Positions 18,313 to 28,419 of a stretch of 64,000 nt of DNA are shown in pieces. The notes beneath the pieces were generated by a model. That model worked only from the letters and a program-made list of their open reading frames with translations, was not told the origin of the DNA and made no database searches. A program made the translations under genes and the position numbers. This DNA is from Fuerstiella marisgermanici (lineage in GTDB: Bacteria > Planctomycetota > Planctomycetia > Planctomycetales > Planctomycetaceae): contig NZ_CP017641.1 of the NCBI RefSeq assembly GCF_001983935.1, positions 4,464,001-4,528,000 of the forward strand. The letters are read 5' to 3'. The first letter of the stretch is position 1. Every line of letters begins with the position of its first letter.

Positions 18313-19797
18313 ATGTCGAATCCTAAAGTGAAACCTGCGTCTCGTGTGTCTTCTATCGTTTCCAAAGCGATGACCGGACTGTTTCTCGCTGCCGTCGTGG
18401 TTGGTGGTTGGTTTGCCGTTCGGTCGTTGAATTCTCCGGATACGAGCGAACCCTCGGCTGAAAGCGATGCGGGAACACCATCTGTGGAATCAGAATTTAC
18501 GCTGCCCGCGAAGAAGGTTGCGAAAGCCCGTTTTACAACAGCCAACTCCAACATCAGAAAGATCGAAGATATCCGTACGGTGTCGGGGCGTTTGACCTAT
18601 GACCAAGCTCGCCATATCGAAGTCAAAACGCCCGTATCGGGAGTTCTTGTCGACGTGATGGTCAAGCCTGGCGATATTGTCACAGAACGCCAGCTACTCG
18701 CGATTATTGACAGCCCGGAGATCGGCAAAGCCAGAGCGGCCGTATTGAGTGAACAATCGAAACAGAAGGTCATTCTGAAGCACATCCAGCGACTCGAGGA
18801 AGTGACGAACAATCTTCGAAGTCTGTTTGTCATGCTCGACAAAAACGCAGCTCTGGACGAAGTCGAAAAGCAATTCAGCGACAAATCTCTGGGCTCGTAT
18901 CGTCAGGAAATCATTGCGGCATATTCCCAACGATTTCTGTCCAATCAACTGGTAACGGCCGCGCGGCCACTGGTCGAAACCGGGTCGCTGCCGCTTCGTA
19001 CGTTGCGAGAACGCGAGAACGACCGGCACGTTGCAGACGCTGAGTTTCGTTCGGCCCGCGAAACAACGGCCTACGATATCGGCGTCCGCATGCAGCAACT
19101 GGAAGCCGATCGCAACAACGCCGATCGTCAGGTCATGATCGCTCAAAACCATCTGAAGACATTGCTCGGGTTCGAAGATGATGAAGGGATGGAAATGACA
19201 ACCGAATCGCTGTCCCGCATGGAAGTCCGAGCTCCCTTTGCCGGTACGGTGGAAGCTCGGTTCTTCGCCAGGCGGGAGCGTGTTGAGCAGTCGGATTCGA
19301 TGTTTGTTCTGGCCAACACAGATTCGTTGTATGTGTCGGCTGATATCCGCGAAAACGAATGGGCGGCGATGGCTATCAAGCCCGGGCAGGACGTCACTGT
19401 AGTCGCGCCCGCAATTCCCGGACGGTCGTTTACCGCGAAGGTCCATTACATCGGTCGTGAGGTTGCCGTCGAAAGCAATTCGCTGCCGTTGGTGGCCACG
19501 ATTTCAAACGAAGACGGTCTGCTGCGACCGGGCATGTTTGTCAGAGTCTCGCTCCCGGTTGCGCAATCTGATGATGTGGTTGCGGTGCGTACCGAATCCG
19601 TGATGCAACACGAAAACGAAAAATTCGTATTCGTCTCCCTGGACGATCAAACGTTTCGGCGAGTCGACGTGCAGACTGGCGTCAACAACGAAGAGTGGGT
19701 CGAGATCAAAGAAGGCCTTCAGGCGGGTGAACCGGTCGTTGCCGGTGGCGCGTTCCTGCTGAAGTCGGAACTGCTGCTCGCGGGCGAAGAAGAATAG
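18313..19797 (+). CDS. RND efflux periplasmic adaptor, CusB/CzcB family
   Basis: 494 residues from ATG 18313. One N-terminal membrane anchor (MTGLFLAAVVVGGWFAVRSL) places it in the periplasm. The membrane-fusion protein order is visible: beta-barrel start VSGRLTYDQARHIEVKTPVSG, lipoyl half GVLVDVMVKPGDIVTERQLLAIIDSPEIGKARA, a long alpha hairpin (about 145-300), the second lipoyl half VRAPFAGTVEARF, barrel LYVSADIRENEWAAMAIKPGQDV and the membrane-proximal end VQTGVNNEEWVEIKEGLQAGEPVVAGGAFLLKSELL. Such proteins link the inner-membrane pump to an outer-membrane channel and hand over substrate. The pump gene follows after 105 bp. No CusF-like or His-rich metal tail is seen. Confidence 0.92.
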   Translation: MSNPKVKPASRVSSIVSKAMTGLFLAAVVVGGWFAVRSLNSPDTSEPSAESDAGTPSVESEFTLPAKKVAKARFTTANSNIRKIEDIRTVSGRLTYDQARHIEVKTPVSGVLVDVMVKPGDIVTERQLLAIIDSPEIGKARAAVLSEQSKQKVILKHIQRLEEVTNNLRSLFVMLDKNAALDEVEKQFSDKSLGSYRQEIIAAYSQRFLSNQLVTAARPLVETGSLPLRTLRERENDRHVADAEFRSARETTAYDIGVRMQQLEADRNNADRQVMIAQNHLKTLLGFEDDEGMEMTTESLSRMEVRAPFAGTVEARFFARRERVEQSDSMFVLANTDSLYVSADIRENEWAAMAIKPGQDVTVVAPAIPGRSFTAKVHYIGREVAVESNSLPLVATISNEDGLLRPGMFVRVSLPVAQSDDVVAVRTESVMQHENEKFVFVSLDDQTFRRVDVQTGVNNEEWVEIKEGLQAGEPVVAGGAFLLKSELLLAGEEE

Positions 19798-19902
19798 TCA
19801 ATTCTTTGCCAGCCGGATCGTACGACACGCTGGCCCACGTCGCAGGCCACTCACTGCGGCCTACACACCTTCTACTCGGCAAGACGCTGAAAGTCATTTC
19901 CG

Positions 19903-22900
19903 ATGCTGACGAAACTTATCGAGCTGTCGCTGACCAATCGAATGCTGGTGCTGATCCTGGTGTTCCTGATGGCTTGCGGCGGAATATATTCGGCCATTCA
20001 TCTGCCCATCGACGCCGTCCCCGACATGACGAACGTGCAGGTGCAAGTGGTCACCGACGCGGGTTCGCTTTCTCCGATCGAAGTCGAACAGTACGTCACC
20101 TATCCCGTAGAAGCCGTCATGGGAGGGTTGCCCGACGTTGAAGAACTACGAAGCGTTTCGAAGTTCGGGATCTCCGTTGTGACGATCGTGTTTCAGGAAG
20201 GCACCGATATCTATCGAGCTCGCCAGTTGGTGACCGAACGTCTAAACGATGCGGCCGACAGCATTCCGCCGGGCTACGGCACGCCCGCCATGGGTCCGCT
20301 CACAACTGCGCTTGGCGAGATCCTGCAGTTCGAAGTTCGCAGCGACAACCATAATCCGATGGAACTGCGCACGATTCTGGAATGGGATGTCGCCCCCAAA
20401 CTGCGTGAAGTTAGCGGCGTAACGGAAATCAACACACACGGCGGCTACTACAAAACGTTTGAAGTTCAGCCCGACCCAAATCGCCTCACCAGTTACGGAA
20501 TCTCGCTGCAACTTCTGTTTGAACGCCTGCAGCAAAACAACGCTACGGCCGGCGGTGGTTACGTCGTCCACAACGGCGAACAGAGATTTATTCGCGGTGT
20601 CGCATTGCTGAAGAACGAACAGGACATTCGCAACGTTGTTGTCCGTCGCGAAGCCGATGGCACGCCGATTCTGGTGAAAGACATCGCAAGCGTCACCATC
20701 GCGCCGATGACGCGTCAAGGAGCGGTCACGCGCGACGGCCGTGGCGAAGCGGTGACCGGACTGGTCATGATGCTGATTGGCGAGAACTCCCGCGAAGTCG
20801 TCGTGGCTGCAAAAGAGCGACTCATCGAGATCGAGAAGACGCTGCCGCACGGCGTGACGCTGGAAGTGACCTATGACCGAGCTGCGTTGATCGGGCGCAC
20901 GCTGGACACTGTCGTGCGCAATCTGTTCGAAGGTGGTATCTTCGTGATTGTGATCCTACTGCTGATGCTCGGAAGTTTTCGAGCCGGCCTGGTGGTGGCA
21001 CTGGCGATTCCGCTATCGATGCTGTTTGCTACCAACCTGATGCACTTCTTCGGAATCACGGCAAGCCTCATGAGCCTGGGTGCCATCGACTTTGGATTAA
21101 TTGTCGATAGTTCCGTGATCATGATCGAAAACTGCATTCACCGTCTGTCAAAGAACAACGAAGGCACGCCACACATTGATGTCATTCGCGACGCAGCCGT
21201 GGAAGTGCGTAAGCCGACGATGTTTGGCGAACTAATTATTTCCGTCGTCTATCTTCCCATTCTGTTGCTGCAGGGCACGGAAGGAAAACTGTTTCGCCCG
21301 ATGGCACTGACGGTGTTGTTCGCTCTGGCCGGGTCCATGATTCTGTCGATGACGCTGATGCCCGCGTTGGCTTCGTTGTGTCTGCCAAAGAAGATGAAGG
21401 AAAAGGACATCTTCCTGATTCGCTGGCTGAAGTTCGTCTACGAACCAATCGTCACGCGAGCGATCCGCCACCCGTTTGTGACAGTCGCGACAGCATTGAC
21501 GGTGTTTGCCGTCAGCATTCCCGTCGCAATGAATCTCGGTGCGGAATTTATGCCGCGGCTTGAAGAAGGTGACCTTCTGATTGAAGCGTCTCGCCTGCCA
21601 AGTGCGACGCTGGAAGGTTCGATTGAGATGTCGACACAGATCGAAGAAATTGTCGGCGCGTTTCCTGAAGTGCAAACGGTGTTCTGTAAAACCGGTCGAC
21701 CGGAAATCGCAAACGACGTGATGGGCGTGCATCAGACCGACGTTTGGGTGCTGTTGAATCCCGTTGAAGAATGGCCGCAGCCAAAAACGCGCGACGAGCT
21801 AATTCAGGAAATGTCAGACTTGTTAAACGATCAGGTCCCCGGCGTCGCGTTCGGGTTCACTCAGCCGATTGAAATGCGTGTCGATGAACTGGTCGCCGGT
21901 GTCAAAGCCGATGTCGCCGTGCTGCTGTACGGAGACGATCTGCAGGTGCTGGCCGATAAGAGCAAAGAAATTGAAGCAGTGTTGCGACAGATTCCTGGTG
22001 CTGTGGATGTGAAAGCCGACTACCAGGCGAATCTGGCAACGCTGACCATCAAGACGAAACCCGAAAAGTTGGCGATGTATGGAATAGACGCTCAGACCGT
22101 TCTGGATGTTGTTTCATCGCTGGGCGGCCATCCTGTTGGGCAGATATTCGAAGGCCGATCGCGGTTTCCAATTCTGGTTCGCATTCCGGAAAAATGGCGG
22201 AAGAAGGTTTCGCTGCTAAAACAGCTGCCCGTTTCAGATGCGGGCGGCAAACCCATTCCGTTAAGCGAGCTGGCCGACATTACGATGGAAGAAACTCCTC
22301 CGACCATCGAACACGACGCCAACCGCCGTCGCACGTTCATCTCGGCGAACGTTCGAGGTCGCGACGTCGCCACGTTTGTGACAGAAGCTCAGCGAACGGT
22401 TGATGAAAAGATCGACATGCCGGCAGGCTACGAAATCCGCTGGGGAGGCGACTTCGAAAACCTTCAGTCCGCCAGCAAACGACTGATGATCATCACCCCG
22501 ATCGTGCTGATCATTATCCTGCTTCTGCTGCACACCAGTCTCGGTTCGGCTCGCCTTGCCATGTTGATTTTCCTTGCCGTGCCGATGGCCGCTTCGGGAG
22601 GTATTTTTGCGTTGTACCTGCGAGGCCTTCCGTTCAGTATTTCTGCGGGGGTCGGCTTCATCGCCTTGTTTGGTGTTGCAGTTTTGAATGGCCTAGTGTG
22701 GGTGAGTGCGGCCGAACACTTGCGTCACACCGGACTTCCGCTACTGGACGTCAGTCATGAAACCGCGTTGGCACGCCTTCGCCCGGTGTTGATGACCGCG
22801 CTGGTGGCAAGTCTCGGTTTCCTGCCGATGGCATTGTCCACTGGCGACGGAGCCGAAATGCAGCGGCCACTGGCAACTGTGGTTATCGGCGGCTTGGTGA

Positions 22901-23007
22901 CGTCAACTCTGCTGACATCACTCGTCATTCCGTGCATCTACCCATGGTTCTCGCGGGGCCTGCACCTTCCCCATCTGACGCACCACGGCGTTCCTGAAGA
23001 CGAATAG
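19903..23007 (+). CDS. Heavy-metal RND efflux permease, CusA/CzcA family
   Basis: 1034 residues, normal for the heavy-metal branch of RND pumps. N-terminal TM1 (RMLVLILVFLMACGGIYSAI) is followed by the HME-branch sequence IDAVPDMTNVQVQVVTDAG and PVEAVMGGLPDVEELRSVSK. TM4 carries the proton-relay motif GAIDFGLIVDSSVIMIENCI, which in CzcA/CusA proteins has the acidic residues needed for proton coupling. The second half repeats the fold (LIIIPIVLIIILLLLHTSLGS-like TM7 region near 865-890, IALFGVAVLNG). It exports metal cations from periplasm or cytoplasm by proton antiport. Which metal cannot be decided by eye. No outer-membrane factor gene is adjacent. Confidence 0.95.
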   Translation: MLTKLIELSLTNRMLVLILVFLMACGGIYSAIHLPIDAVPDMTNVQVQVVTDAGSLSPIEVEQYVTYPVEAVMGGLPDVEELRSVSKFGISVVTIVFQEGTDIYRARQLVTERLNDAADSIPPGYGTPAMGPLTTALGEILQFEVRSDNHNPMELRTILEWDVAPKLREVSGVTEINTHGGYYKTFEVQPDPNRLTSYGISLQLLFERLQQNNATAGGGYVVHNGEQRFIRGVALLKNEQDIRNVVVRREADGTPILVKDIASVTIAPMTRQGAVTRDGRGEAVTGLVMMLIGENSREVVVAAKERLIEIEKTLPHGVTLEVTYDRAALIGRTLDTVVRNLFEGGIFVIVILLLMLGSFRAGLVVALAIPLSMLFATNLMHFFGITASLMSLGAIDFGLIVDSSVIMIENCIHRLSKNNEGTPHIDVIRDAAVEVRKPTMFGELIISVVYLPILLLQGTEGKLFRPMALTVLFALAGSMILSMTLMPALASLCLPKKMKEKDIFLIRWLKFVYEPIVTRAIRHPFVTVATALTVFAVSIPVAMNLGAEFMPRLEEGDLLIEASRLPSATLEGSIEMSTQIEEIVGAFPEVQTVFCKTGRPEIANDVMGVHQTDVWVLLNPVEEWPQPKTRDELIQEMSDLLNDQVPGVAFGFTQPIEMRVDELVAGVKADVAVLLYGDDLQVLADKSKEIEAVLRQIPGAVDVKADYQANLATLTIKTKPEKLAMYGIDAQTVLDVVSSLGGHPVGQIFEGRSRFPILVRIPEKWRKKVSLLKQLPVSDAGGKPIPLSELADITMEETPPTIEHDANRRRTFISANVRGRDVATFVTEAQRTVDEKIDMPAGYEIRWGGDFENLQSASKRLMIITPIVLIIILLLLHTSLGSARLAMLIFLAVPMAASGGIFALYLRGLPFSISAGVGFIALFGVAVLNGLVWVSAAEHLRHTGLPLLDVSHETALARLRPVLMTALVASLGFLPMALSTGDGAEMQRPLATVVIGGLVTSTLLTSLVIPCIYPWFSRGLHLPHLTHHGVPEDE

Positions 23008-23486
23008 CCTCGTGCAACGGAAAGCCGTTCCGCGACGCTCTTTTGGGCGGCCGAAAACGCGGCGCGAGTGATCGGTGAGCAAATTCGTATTGCTCACCGA
23101 AGTGCAGCACTCGTCACTCCTGTCCCGGCGGGTGCTGCACAACTTTTTCACGGCGTCAGTTCAGCCACGGCAGGCGCGTCAAACGTCGCTGGCCCTGGAA
23201 AAGTGTGCAGAGACTCACCGGGAACCTTCCGCGGCGACGAGTTCAGCGTTGGAATCGTTAAGCGATGGTGGCGGTAACGCCTGCTGGTCAGAATCGCCCT
23301 AAAAAAAACGCTACTCAAGTCGCCTCCTGCGCGAGAGAATCGCCGTGAACACAGTAGTGCGCGGGGGGCTCGCGGTGAACAATACTTTCACATCAAACCG
23401 ACGCTTAAATTCGGATTCCACGACCTCACCCAACCAGCTCAACCACGGCTGATGCGGTTTCTTACGAACGGCCCAAAGTTACTTAC
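23008..23486. other. Intergenic region with a stem-loop after the pump gene
   Basis: tcggtgagcaa (23072-23082) and ttgctcaccga (23090-23100) form a perfect 11-bp stem with a 7-base loop, 65 bp after the permease stop. It lacks a T-run, so termination at it is only possible, not shown. The remainder shows no gene; short frames here have no ribosome sites or recognisable sequence. Confidence 0.6.
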
Positions 23487-25142
23487 ATGAAACCGAATTG
23501 GATATCTGTGCTGCTGGCTGTCGCGGCATTCCTGCTGGCGACGACGCGGATCAATCATGGCCTGATCGATTCGCCCCTGCCGCCGGGTGCCGCGTTGACG
23601 CTGGACGAATCGTTCTACATCGGACAGGGCGTGTTTCTGTTTGAATCGTTGCTGGACTGGGGCCCTGCGCTGTTCACTCCGACCGGCGTGGAAGCCGTGT
23701 TCGGGCACCCGGACTACTTTCCTGATCACCCGCCGCTGGGCAAGCTGGTTCTGGGAGCTGCCCATCAAAGCTTTTCCGGAGTGATCTCGGGCGCTGAAGA
23801 AAGTGTCCTGAACGTCGCTGCCGCGCGGTTGGGTTCCTGCTTCGCGTTCGGACTGACGGTGCTGGTGCTGGCAGAATTCACTCGACGTCAATTCGGGCTG
23901 ACCACGGCTGTCCTTGCGGTTGTCGCCTTGATGATCATGCCGCGAGTCGTCGGACATTCGCGAATCGCGTCTTTAGAAACGGTGACGACGCTGGCCTGGC
24001 TGGCTGCGTTCATTCCGCTGTGGACGTGGTGGACGAAGGCGGACGCTCCGACAAATCGGCAGGCGATTATCAGCGGCATTTTGTGGGGCCTGTTGCTGCT
24101 GACAAAGGTGCAGGGCATTCTGATGCCGCCTTTGGTAATCGGTTGGGCGCTGTGGCGATACAAAGAAAAAGCGATCCGGCCGCTGGCTGTCTGGGGAATT
24201 GTCGGCGCGGTCGTTTTCTTTGTCGGCTGGCCGTGGCTGTGGCTCGATCCCGTGGCGAATACGATGAGCTACTTTGTGAAGACAGCTCAACGCCCAACGC
24301 TGTACGTGTGGTATTTCGGTCAACGGTTCGCCGACAAGTCTGTGCCGTGGCATTTCCCCTTCGTGATGACGTTGGCCACGTTGCCTGTGGTCGTGACGGT
24401 GCTGTTTGGGGCTCGCCTGGTGCAGCGAAAGTTCACCGCGACAGAATCGCTGATGTCATTATCTGCGGCGTGGCCATTGATCGTTTTCGCAATCCCGGGC
24501 ACGCCGGTTTACGATGGAGCAAGACTGTTTCTGGTAATTATGCCCGCCATAGCCGTTCTGTCGGCTCGCGGTCTTGTCCCAGTGACAAATGACGGGGCAG
24601 CGACTGGTGAAACAGAAAAACTACCGCAGCCACGTTGGGTGCGACACGCAGGAGTGGTTGCATTTATGGTGTTCATGCTGTTTTCCTTCAGCAAGACTTT
24701 GCAACCGTTCTGTCTGAACAGCTACAGTGAACTCGTCGGGGGCGAACGCGGTGCTCAGCGGCTGGGCCTTGAAGCGGGCTACTGGGCCGACGGCCTGAAC
24801 GGCGAATTCTGGGCGCAGGTTCCGGAGGACTCAACAATCTACGTCGCTCCCGTGTCGCATCAGTTTCAGCTTGGCGACATTCAGCACCTTGTTCCGATTG
24901 TCGCGCAACGCAACATTAAGCTGCTGCCGTTCGAATACGATCCGCAGGCGCAGCGAGGACTCACCCTGCTCATCCACCGCCTCGCCGACCTGCGGCCAGC
25001 GCTGCGAAACGTTCCGGACGGAGCGACGGTTGTCGCCGAAGTAAAGTACGGTGATGTCGTACTGGCCAGGCTCATCGACACGTCCCAAGCCACGTGGCTA
25101 AGCGTCCCGGACTGGCCGAAGCGGCCTGCTATGATCAAATAG
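23487..25142 (+). CDS. GT-C membrane glycosyltransferase, PMT/ArnT-like (GT39/83 type)
   Basis: 551 residues with about 10-11 membrane segments and the GT-C layout: a first TM helix (WISVLLAVAAFLLATT), then a large first loop with the acidic catalytic site region LDESFYIGQGVFLFESLLDWG and HPDYFPDHPPLGKLVLG, where the DE and the PDHPPL parts match the lipid-phosphosugar-dependent mannosyl/arabinosyl transferases. Later segments include GILWGLLLLTKVQGILMPPL and PVVVTVLFGARLV. The C-terminal 120 residues form a soluble exported domain. Family members move a sugar from a polyprenyl phosphate to protein or lipid at the outer face of the inner membrane. Acceptor unknown; no operon partner. Confidence 0.85.
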   Translation: MKPNWISVLLAVAAFLLATTRINHGLIDSPLPPGAALTLDESFYIGQGVFLFESLLDWGPALFTPTGVEAVFGHPDYFPDHPPLGKLVLGAAHQSFSGVISGAEESVLNVAAARLGSCFAFGLTVLVLAEFTRRQFGLTTAVLAVVALMIMPRVVGHSRIASLETVTTLAWLAAFIPLWTWWTKADAPTNRQAIISGILWGLLLLTKVQGILMPPLVIGWALWRYKEKAIRPLAVWGIVGAVVFFVGWPWLWLDPVANTMSYFVKTAQRPTLYVWYFGQRFADKSVPWHFPFVMTLATLPVVVTVLFGARLVQRKFTATESLMSLSAAWPLIVFAIPGTPVYDGARLFLVIMPAIAVLSARGLVPVTNDGAATGETEKLPQPRWVRHAGVVAFMVFMLFSFSKTLQPFCLNSYSELVGGERGAQRLGLEAGYWADGLNGEFWAQVPEDSTIYVAPVSHQFQLGDIQHLVPIVAQRNIKLLPFEYDPQAQRGLTLLIHRLADLRPALRNVPDGATVVAEVKYGDVVLARLIDTSQATWLSVPDWPKRPAMIK

Positions 25143-25509
25143 GTACCGGGAGACCTGAGTCGCATTAGGATTGGTGTTCAACGGGTGAAAGTACCCCTGA
25201 TTGTTCCGCTTCGTCCCCGCCGGAAGGAATTCACAGGCGTCTGTGCGGTAAAATTTAAAATTACTGAGCCGGAAGCGGTCCGACAGCTTAGTTGGCTGAA
25301 CTTAGCCTACGGTACCGAGTTCCCTGACGAGTTTGCGCTGTAATAAGCCACCGGAAGCAATCCCCGGGGATGTATCTCGAAAATTGGTGAGCAGGAAAGA
25401 ATTCCCGTCACTATTTGTTCGGTGCCACTGCTTGCGCGAGCTGAATTTCGCGAGTGCCGCACTCGGCCCTGACTGGGAAGGTGGGTCGTGTCGGTTGTAT
25501 CGATATCGT
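25143..25509. other. Intergenic region, nothing recognised
   Basis: 367 bp between the convergent ends of the membrane glycosyltransferase and the 583-residue secreted protein. It has an AT-rich patch (ggtaaaatttaaaattactg near 25249-25268) but no hairpin with a T-run, no RNA gene and no credible frame. Confidence 0.6.
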
Positions 25510-27261
25510 TCAACGTTCGGATTCGGCCTTCTCGACATCTATGCCGGATAACATTTGTCGTGCCATCAGCAGGCCGTAGAGTTCACGACCGACCGTACAG
25601 TCTGCCCGCAATTCGGTCCCCGTGCGGTTGGCTGTCAGCCGGATTTCGAAACGATTGTCGCCGTCCGCTCGCAGATTTTCAAACAAAGACGTCACCGGTA
25701 TCGATGGTGACTCCGATCTGAACCACAAAAAGCGGATCCGTTTGGGCAGCCGGTAGACCATCCAGTGCTGGTAAAGTTTCTCCAGATGGCCGAACACAGA
25801 TTTTCCTGGAGATTCCGTTTCGTCATTTGGTGCGTCTTCATCTGCGGCCCACAAACTCAGGTCACCCCGAATCAAGACCAGTGTGTCCGGGGTGATCGCG
25901 GTCGTCGCTTCCTCCGTCAATTTGGTCGACGGCTCATTTTCATCGAGAGGCATTGAAAGCCGTAATTGGCCGTTGTCGATCTTGGCACCAACTTGTTTCG
26001 CGGGCCAGACATCGCCGAAGAATGGAACGTTGAGCGGCACTATGGCTTCACCTGCTTCATTGACGGTGCCGCCAAAGAGACTCGTCAATTCCGTGGACGG
26101 GACAGCCTCAGCGGAAACCGGTGACACGGCGTGAATCGTCGCGTCGTCATCGTTGACTTTTATCCATGCCGAAAGCCGAACGTCGCCTTCGTCAATTGTG
26201 TCTTCCAGCACACGACCAGCCGACGTCTGATGCAAGAGCGAATTCGTCACTAAAGCCTTCATGCTGTCACGAACCATCTCCGGTAGCCGCATATTGACGG
26301 AGACACTCACGTCTGCCGATTGCGGTACAGACGATCGGGCACCACCGGAGGTGCGTAGTTCCCGAATCAGGGCTGATAACTCACTCTTGGGCTGCACGTT
26401 GACAATCGCGTGAGCTTTGAGCGGTTTGGTACCGGAGGGATACTTCCAGTCGGCAATCACGCTGGTCACGTCGGTCCACAGGATTTCGGTGAGGTCAATC
26501 GCATTCTGCCCGAACAAACGGCGGACAGCGTGTTTCGTCTCCGCTTCGCCATCCCTTTGCTGCATCCTGACGCTGGTCTGCGTCTCAAATTGCCGGATGA
26601 GAAGATCGCGAGCGGCACGTGGAGTCGAAGATGGATCGACATAGGCGTACCAGTCCTTGCCGCGTCCGCGTTTGATATGGTCGGTCAAATGCGCCGTCGG
26701 CACATCGAATACTCTTTTAGTGTCGTCTGAAAGAAAAACACCGTTCTTTCGTGTCCAGTAAAAGTCTTTCGTCGCAATCTTTGCCCTGATTCCGTCGCCA
26801 ATTTCACGATACTCTACCGGGCTGATCAGTCGAACCTTGACGCCCGTTCCCTCCATTCGAGCGTTTGGTCCCCGACGCTTCAGTTCCGCTGCGACAACTC
26901 GGTGAAATTCATCCTCTCCAGGCATTGTCCGAAAGAGAAACTTGTGGACTGTTCCGTCGAACTCAAGACAACTTGCAACGCCGGTGACATAGTCTGAGTT
27001 GCCGACATCAAATTTCCAAACGATACGCTCCGCAATCTGCGTTTCGGTGTCGCGTGGCAGTCGACCGGCAGGAGCCGAGTCGGCGACCAGTGCAGATATC
27101 TCCGCCTGGCGATCCGCCCGCCAATCATAGTTTCTGATTTCGACGAGATACGGTGGGGGCAACTCGCCCGAAAGACCTGCGGGCAGCGACAACCAGCTCG
27201 GGTGCAGGAAGACGAGAGTCTGAATAGCGAGCAAACGGGCGAATTGGGGCCGGGTAAACAT
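25510..27261 (-). CDS. Secreted protein of unknown function
   Basis: 583 residues, start ATG 27261. I do not recognise the family. A signal peptide is likely (MFTRPQFARLLAIQTLVFLHPSWLSLPAG, cleavage near residue 28-32), so it is exported. The remainder is hydrophilic and mixed alpha/beta, without cysteine clusters, membrane segments or CxxCH motifs. Repeated segments of the type 'SVSVNMRLPEMVRDSMKALV' and 'RFEIRLTANRTGTELRADC' suggest a tandem domain, as in planctomycete surface proteins that measure self-contributions, but this is weak. It sits 178 bp upstream of nothing related; the small secreted protein 27440-27907 precedes it on the same strand and may be co-transcribed. Confidence 0.75.
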   Translation of the reverse strand: MFTRPQFARLLAIQTLVFLHPSWLSLPAGLSGELPPPYLVEIRNYDWRADRQAEISALVADSAPAGRLPRDTETQIAERIVWKFDVGNSDYVTGVASCLEFDGTVHKFLFRTMPGEDEFHRVVAAELKRRGPNARMEGTGVKVRLISPVEYREIGDGIRAKIATKDFYWTRKNGVFLSDDTKRVFDVPTAHLTDHIKRGRGKDWYAYVDPSSTPRAARDLLIRQFETQTSVRMQQRDGEAETKHAVRRLFGQNAIDLTEILWTDVTSVIADWKYPSGTKPLKAHAIVNVQPKSELSALIRELRTSGGARSSVPQSADVSVSVNMRLPEMVRDSMKALVTNSLLHQTSAGRVLEDTIDEGDVRLSAWIKVNDDDATIHAVSPVSAEAVPSTELTSLFGGTVNEAGEAIVPLNVPFFGDVWPAKQVGAKIDNGQLRLSMPLDENEPSTKLTEEATTAITPDTLVLIRGDLSLWAADEDAPNDETESPGKSVFGHLEKLYQHWMVYRLPKRIRFLWFRSESPSIPVTSLFENLRADGDNRFEIRLTANRTGTELRADCTVGRELYGLLMARQMLSGIDVEKAESER

Positions 27262-27439
27262 GGCTAGCTCCTTCTCTGCTGAATCAAACCATCAAGACGA
27301 GCGACAGATAAGAACTCCCTTCGGTATCTGTGGCATCCTGCCCGCAATAAGGAAGAAACTCACTTGCCGCTCGCCCAACAAATCAAATTGGTCGATTCGT
27401 CTTTCTCCGCGACAACGAAGCGACCAAAACCCTGACCGC

Positions 27440-27907
27440 TTAATCTTCTTCCTCTTCCTCTTCAATTTCGGTCTCGGCGGAGTCTACCGCCAGATTCCCA
27501 TAATTCGTGGCTCCGTCAACTTTCCAGCGAAGTTCAGCATCCGCTGTGTAAACACCCGTGACCGATGTCGTGGGATTTGGAATCGTGGGAAGATCAAAGT
27601 CGCTGGACTGACCCGGGGCGAGGGTATAGGTTAAAGGGCCAAGCGTCGCATACGTCGTGCTTCCGGGGCCTGTTATCTTTAATTGTGCCTTGAAATCCCA
27701 CGACTTCGCGGCTCCCCCGTCGACGCTTGATTCGAAGTCCGCATTGGCAAACAGTCTCCAAATGTTTATCTGAATCTCTGTATGCTCCATGCGGGCACCA
27801 TCGACCTCTCCATCAGCGTCCGCACCCTGCACGAAAGCATCACGTGAATTTCCCGCCACTGATACTGTCACTACGGCCGTAGCGAGTACCAAATTCTTCC
27901 AGCTCAT
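27440..27907 (-). CDS. Small secreted protein with acidic C-terminal tail, unknown function
   Basis: 155 residues from ATG 27907, preferred over a TTG five codons upstream because ggagg stands 7 bp before it. A signal peptide (MSWKNLVLATAVVTVSVAGNS) is followed by a beta-rich domain (ITGPGSTTYATLGPLTYTLA, VTGVYTADAELRWKVDG) and ends with an uninterrupted acidic run (EIEEEEEED), which may bind cations. No family recognised. It is 178 bp upstream of the 583-residue secreted protein, same strand, possibly one transcript. A 9-bp GC-rich hairpin lies 66 bp upstream of the start, perhaps in the leader. Confidence 0.75.
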   Translation of the reverse strand: MSWKNLVLATAVVTVSVAGNSRDAFVQGADADGEVDGARMEHTEIQINIWRLFANADFESSVDGGAAKSWDFKAQLKITGPGSTTYATLGPLTYTLAPGQSSDFDLPTIPNPTTSVTGVYTADAELRWKVDGATNYGNLAVDSAETEIEEEEEED

Positions 27908-28419
27908 CAGATCAACCTCCAAGTGAAAGCGAAGAGCTGGCTCGCAAACACTACGCCCAGCTCGGTAACGCCAGGGGCCTCACCCCGAGGCCCCTAGTGA
28001 AGACAAGTTTAAAAAAAATAAAAAGCGACTTGTCAAGAACTCGAATCCTGGAATCTGGACATTGTGCAAGAATGTTGTTTGCATTAAGTCGCAGCAACAG
28101 GGAACGCGTTAGCAATTTTGTGGCGTTGCATGGTCCGGGAGGAATCTCTGCCACGAGGCCCTGTGTCCGCCCCGATTAGGCTTTTCGATTGACGATGCCA
28201 TTCTGTCAACATTCACGAAGCCATGAACTTTGTAGGTCACGCTCGGAGGCATGCAGGAACATGCCCTCAGCCGACTCGCTCGAAAGATCGTAACTGGCTC
28301 CCACGCCAGGTTCTGACTTCCAATTTCCACGCTGCGCAGGTATCACATTGGCCCGCGTATTTGTTCCTGCCATAATCTGTTGCCCGTTCGGCGCAATCCA
28401 GTCTTCACAGGTATTGACG
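27908..28419. other. Divergent intergenic region with a GC-rich hairpin
   Basis: aggggcctc (27973-27981) and gaggcccct (27987-27995) form a perfect 9-bp stem with a 5-base loop. Its only nearby homopolymer is an A-run at 28011-28018 on the plus strand, which on the minus strand is a T-run lying before the stem, so it is not a terminator in either direction. It may sit in the leader of the small secreted gene. The remainder, up to the heme-protein start at 28420, has no supported gene. Confidence 0.55.

Noticed and set aside
20242-20850. 202-codon minus-strand frame inside the RND permease gene
   Set aside because: Antisense to conserved permease sequence; shadow.
27973-27995. Intrinsic terminator
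   Set aside because: The stem is good but no T-run follows it on either strand; the A-run lies on the wrong side for a minus-strand transcript.
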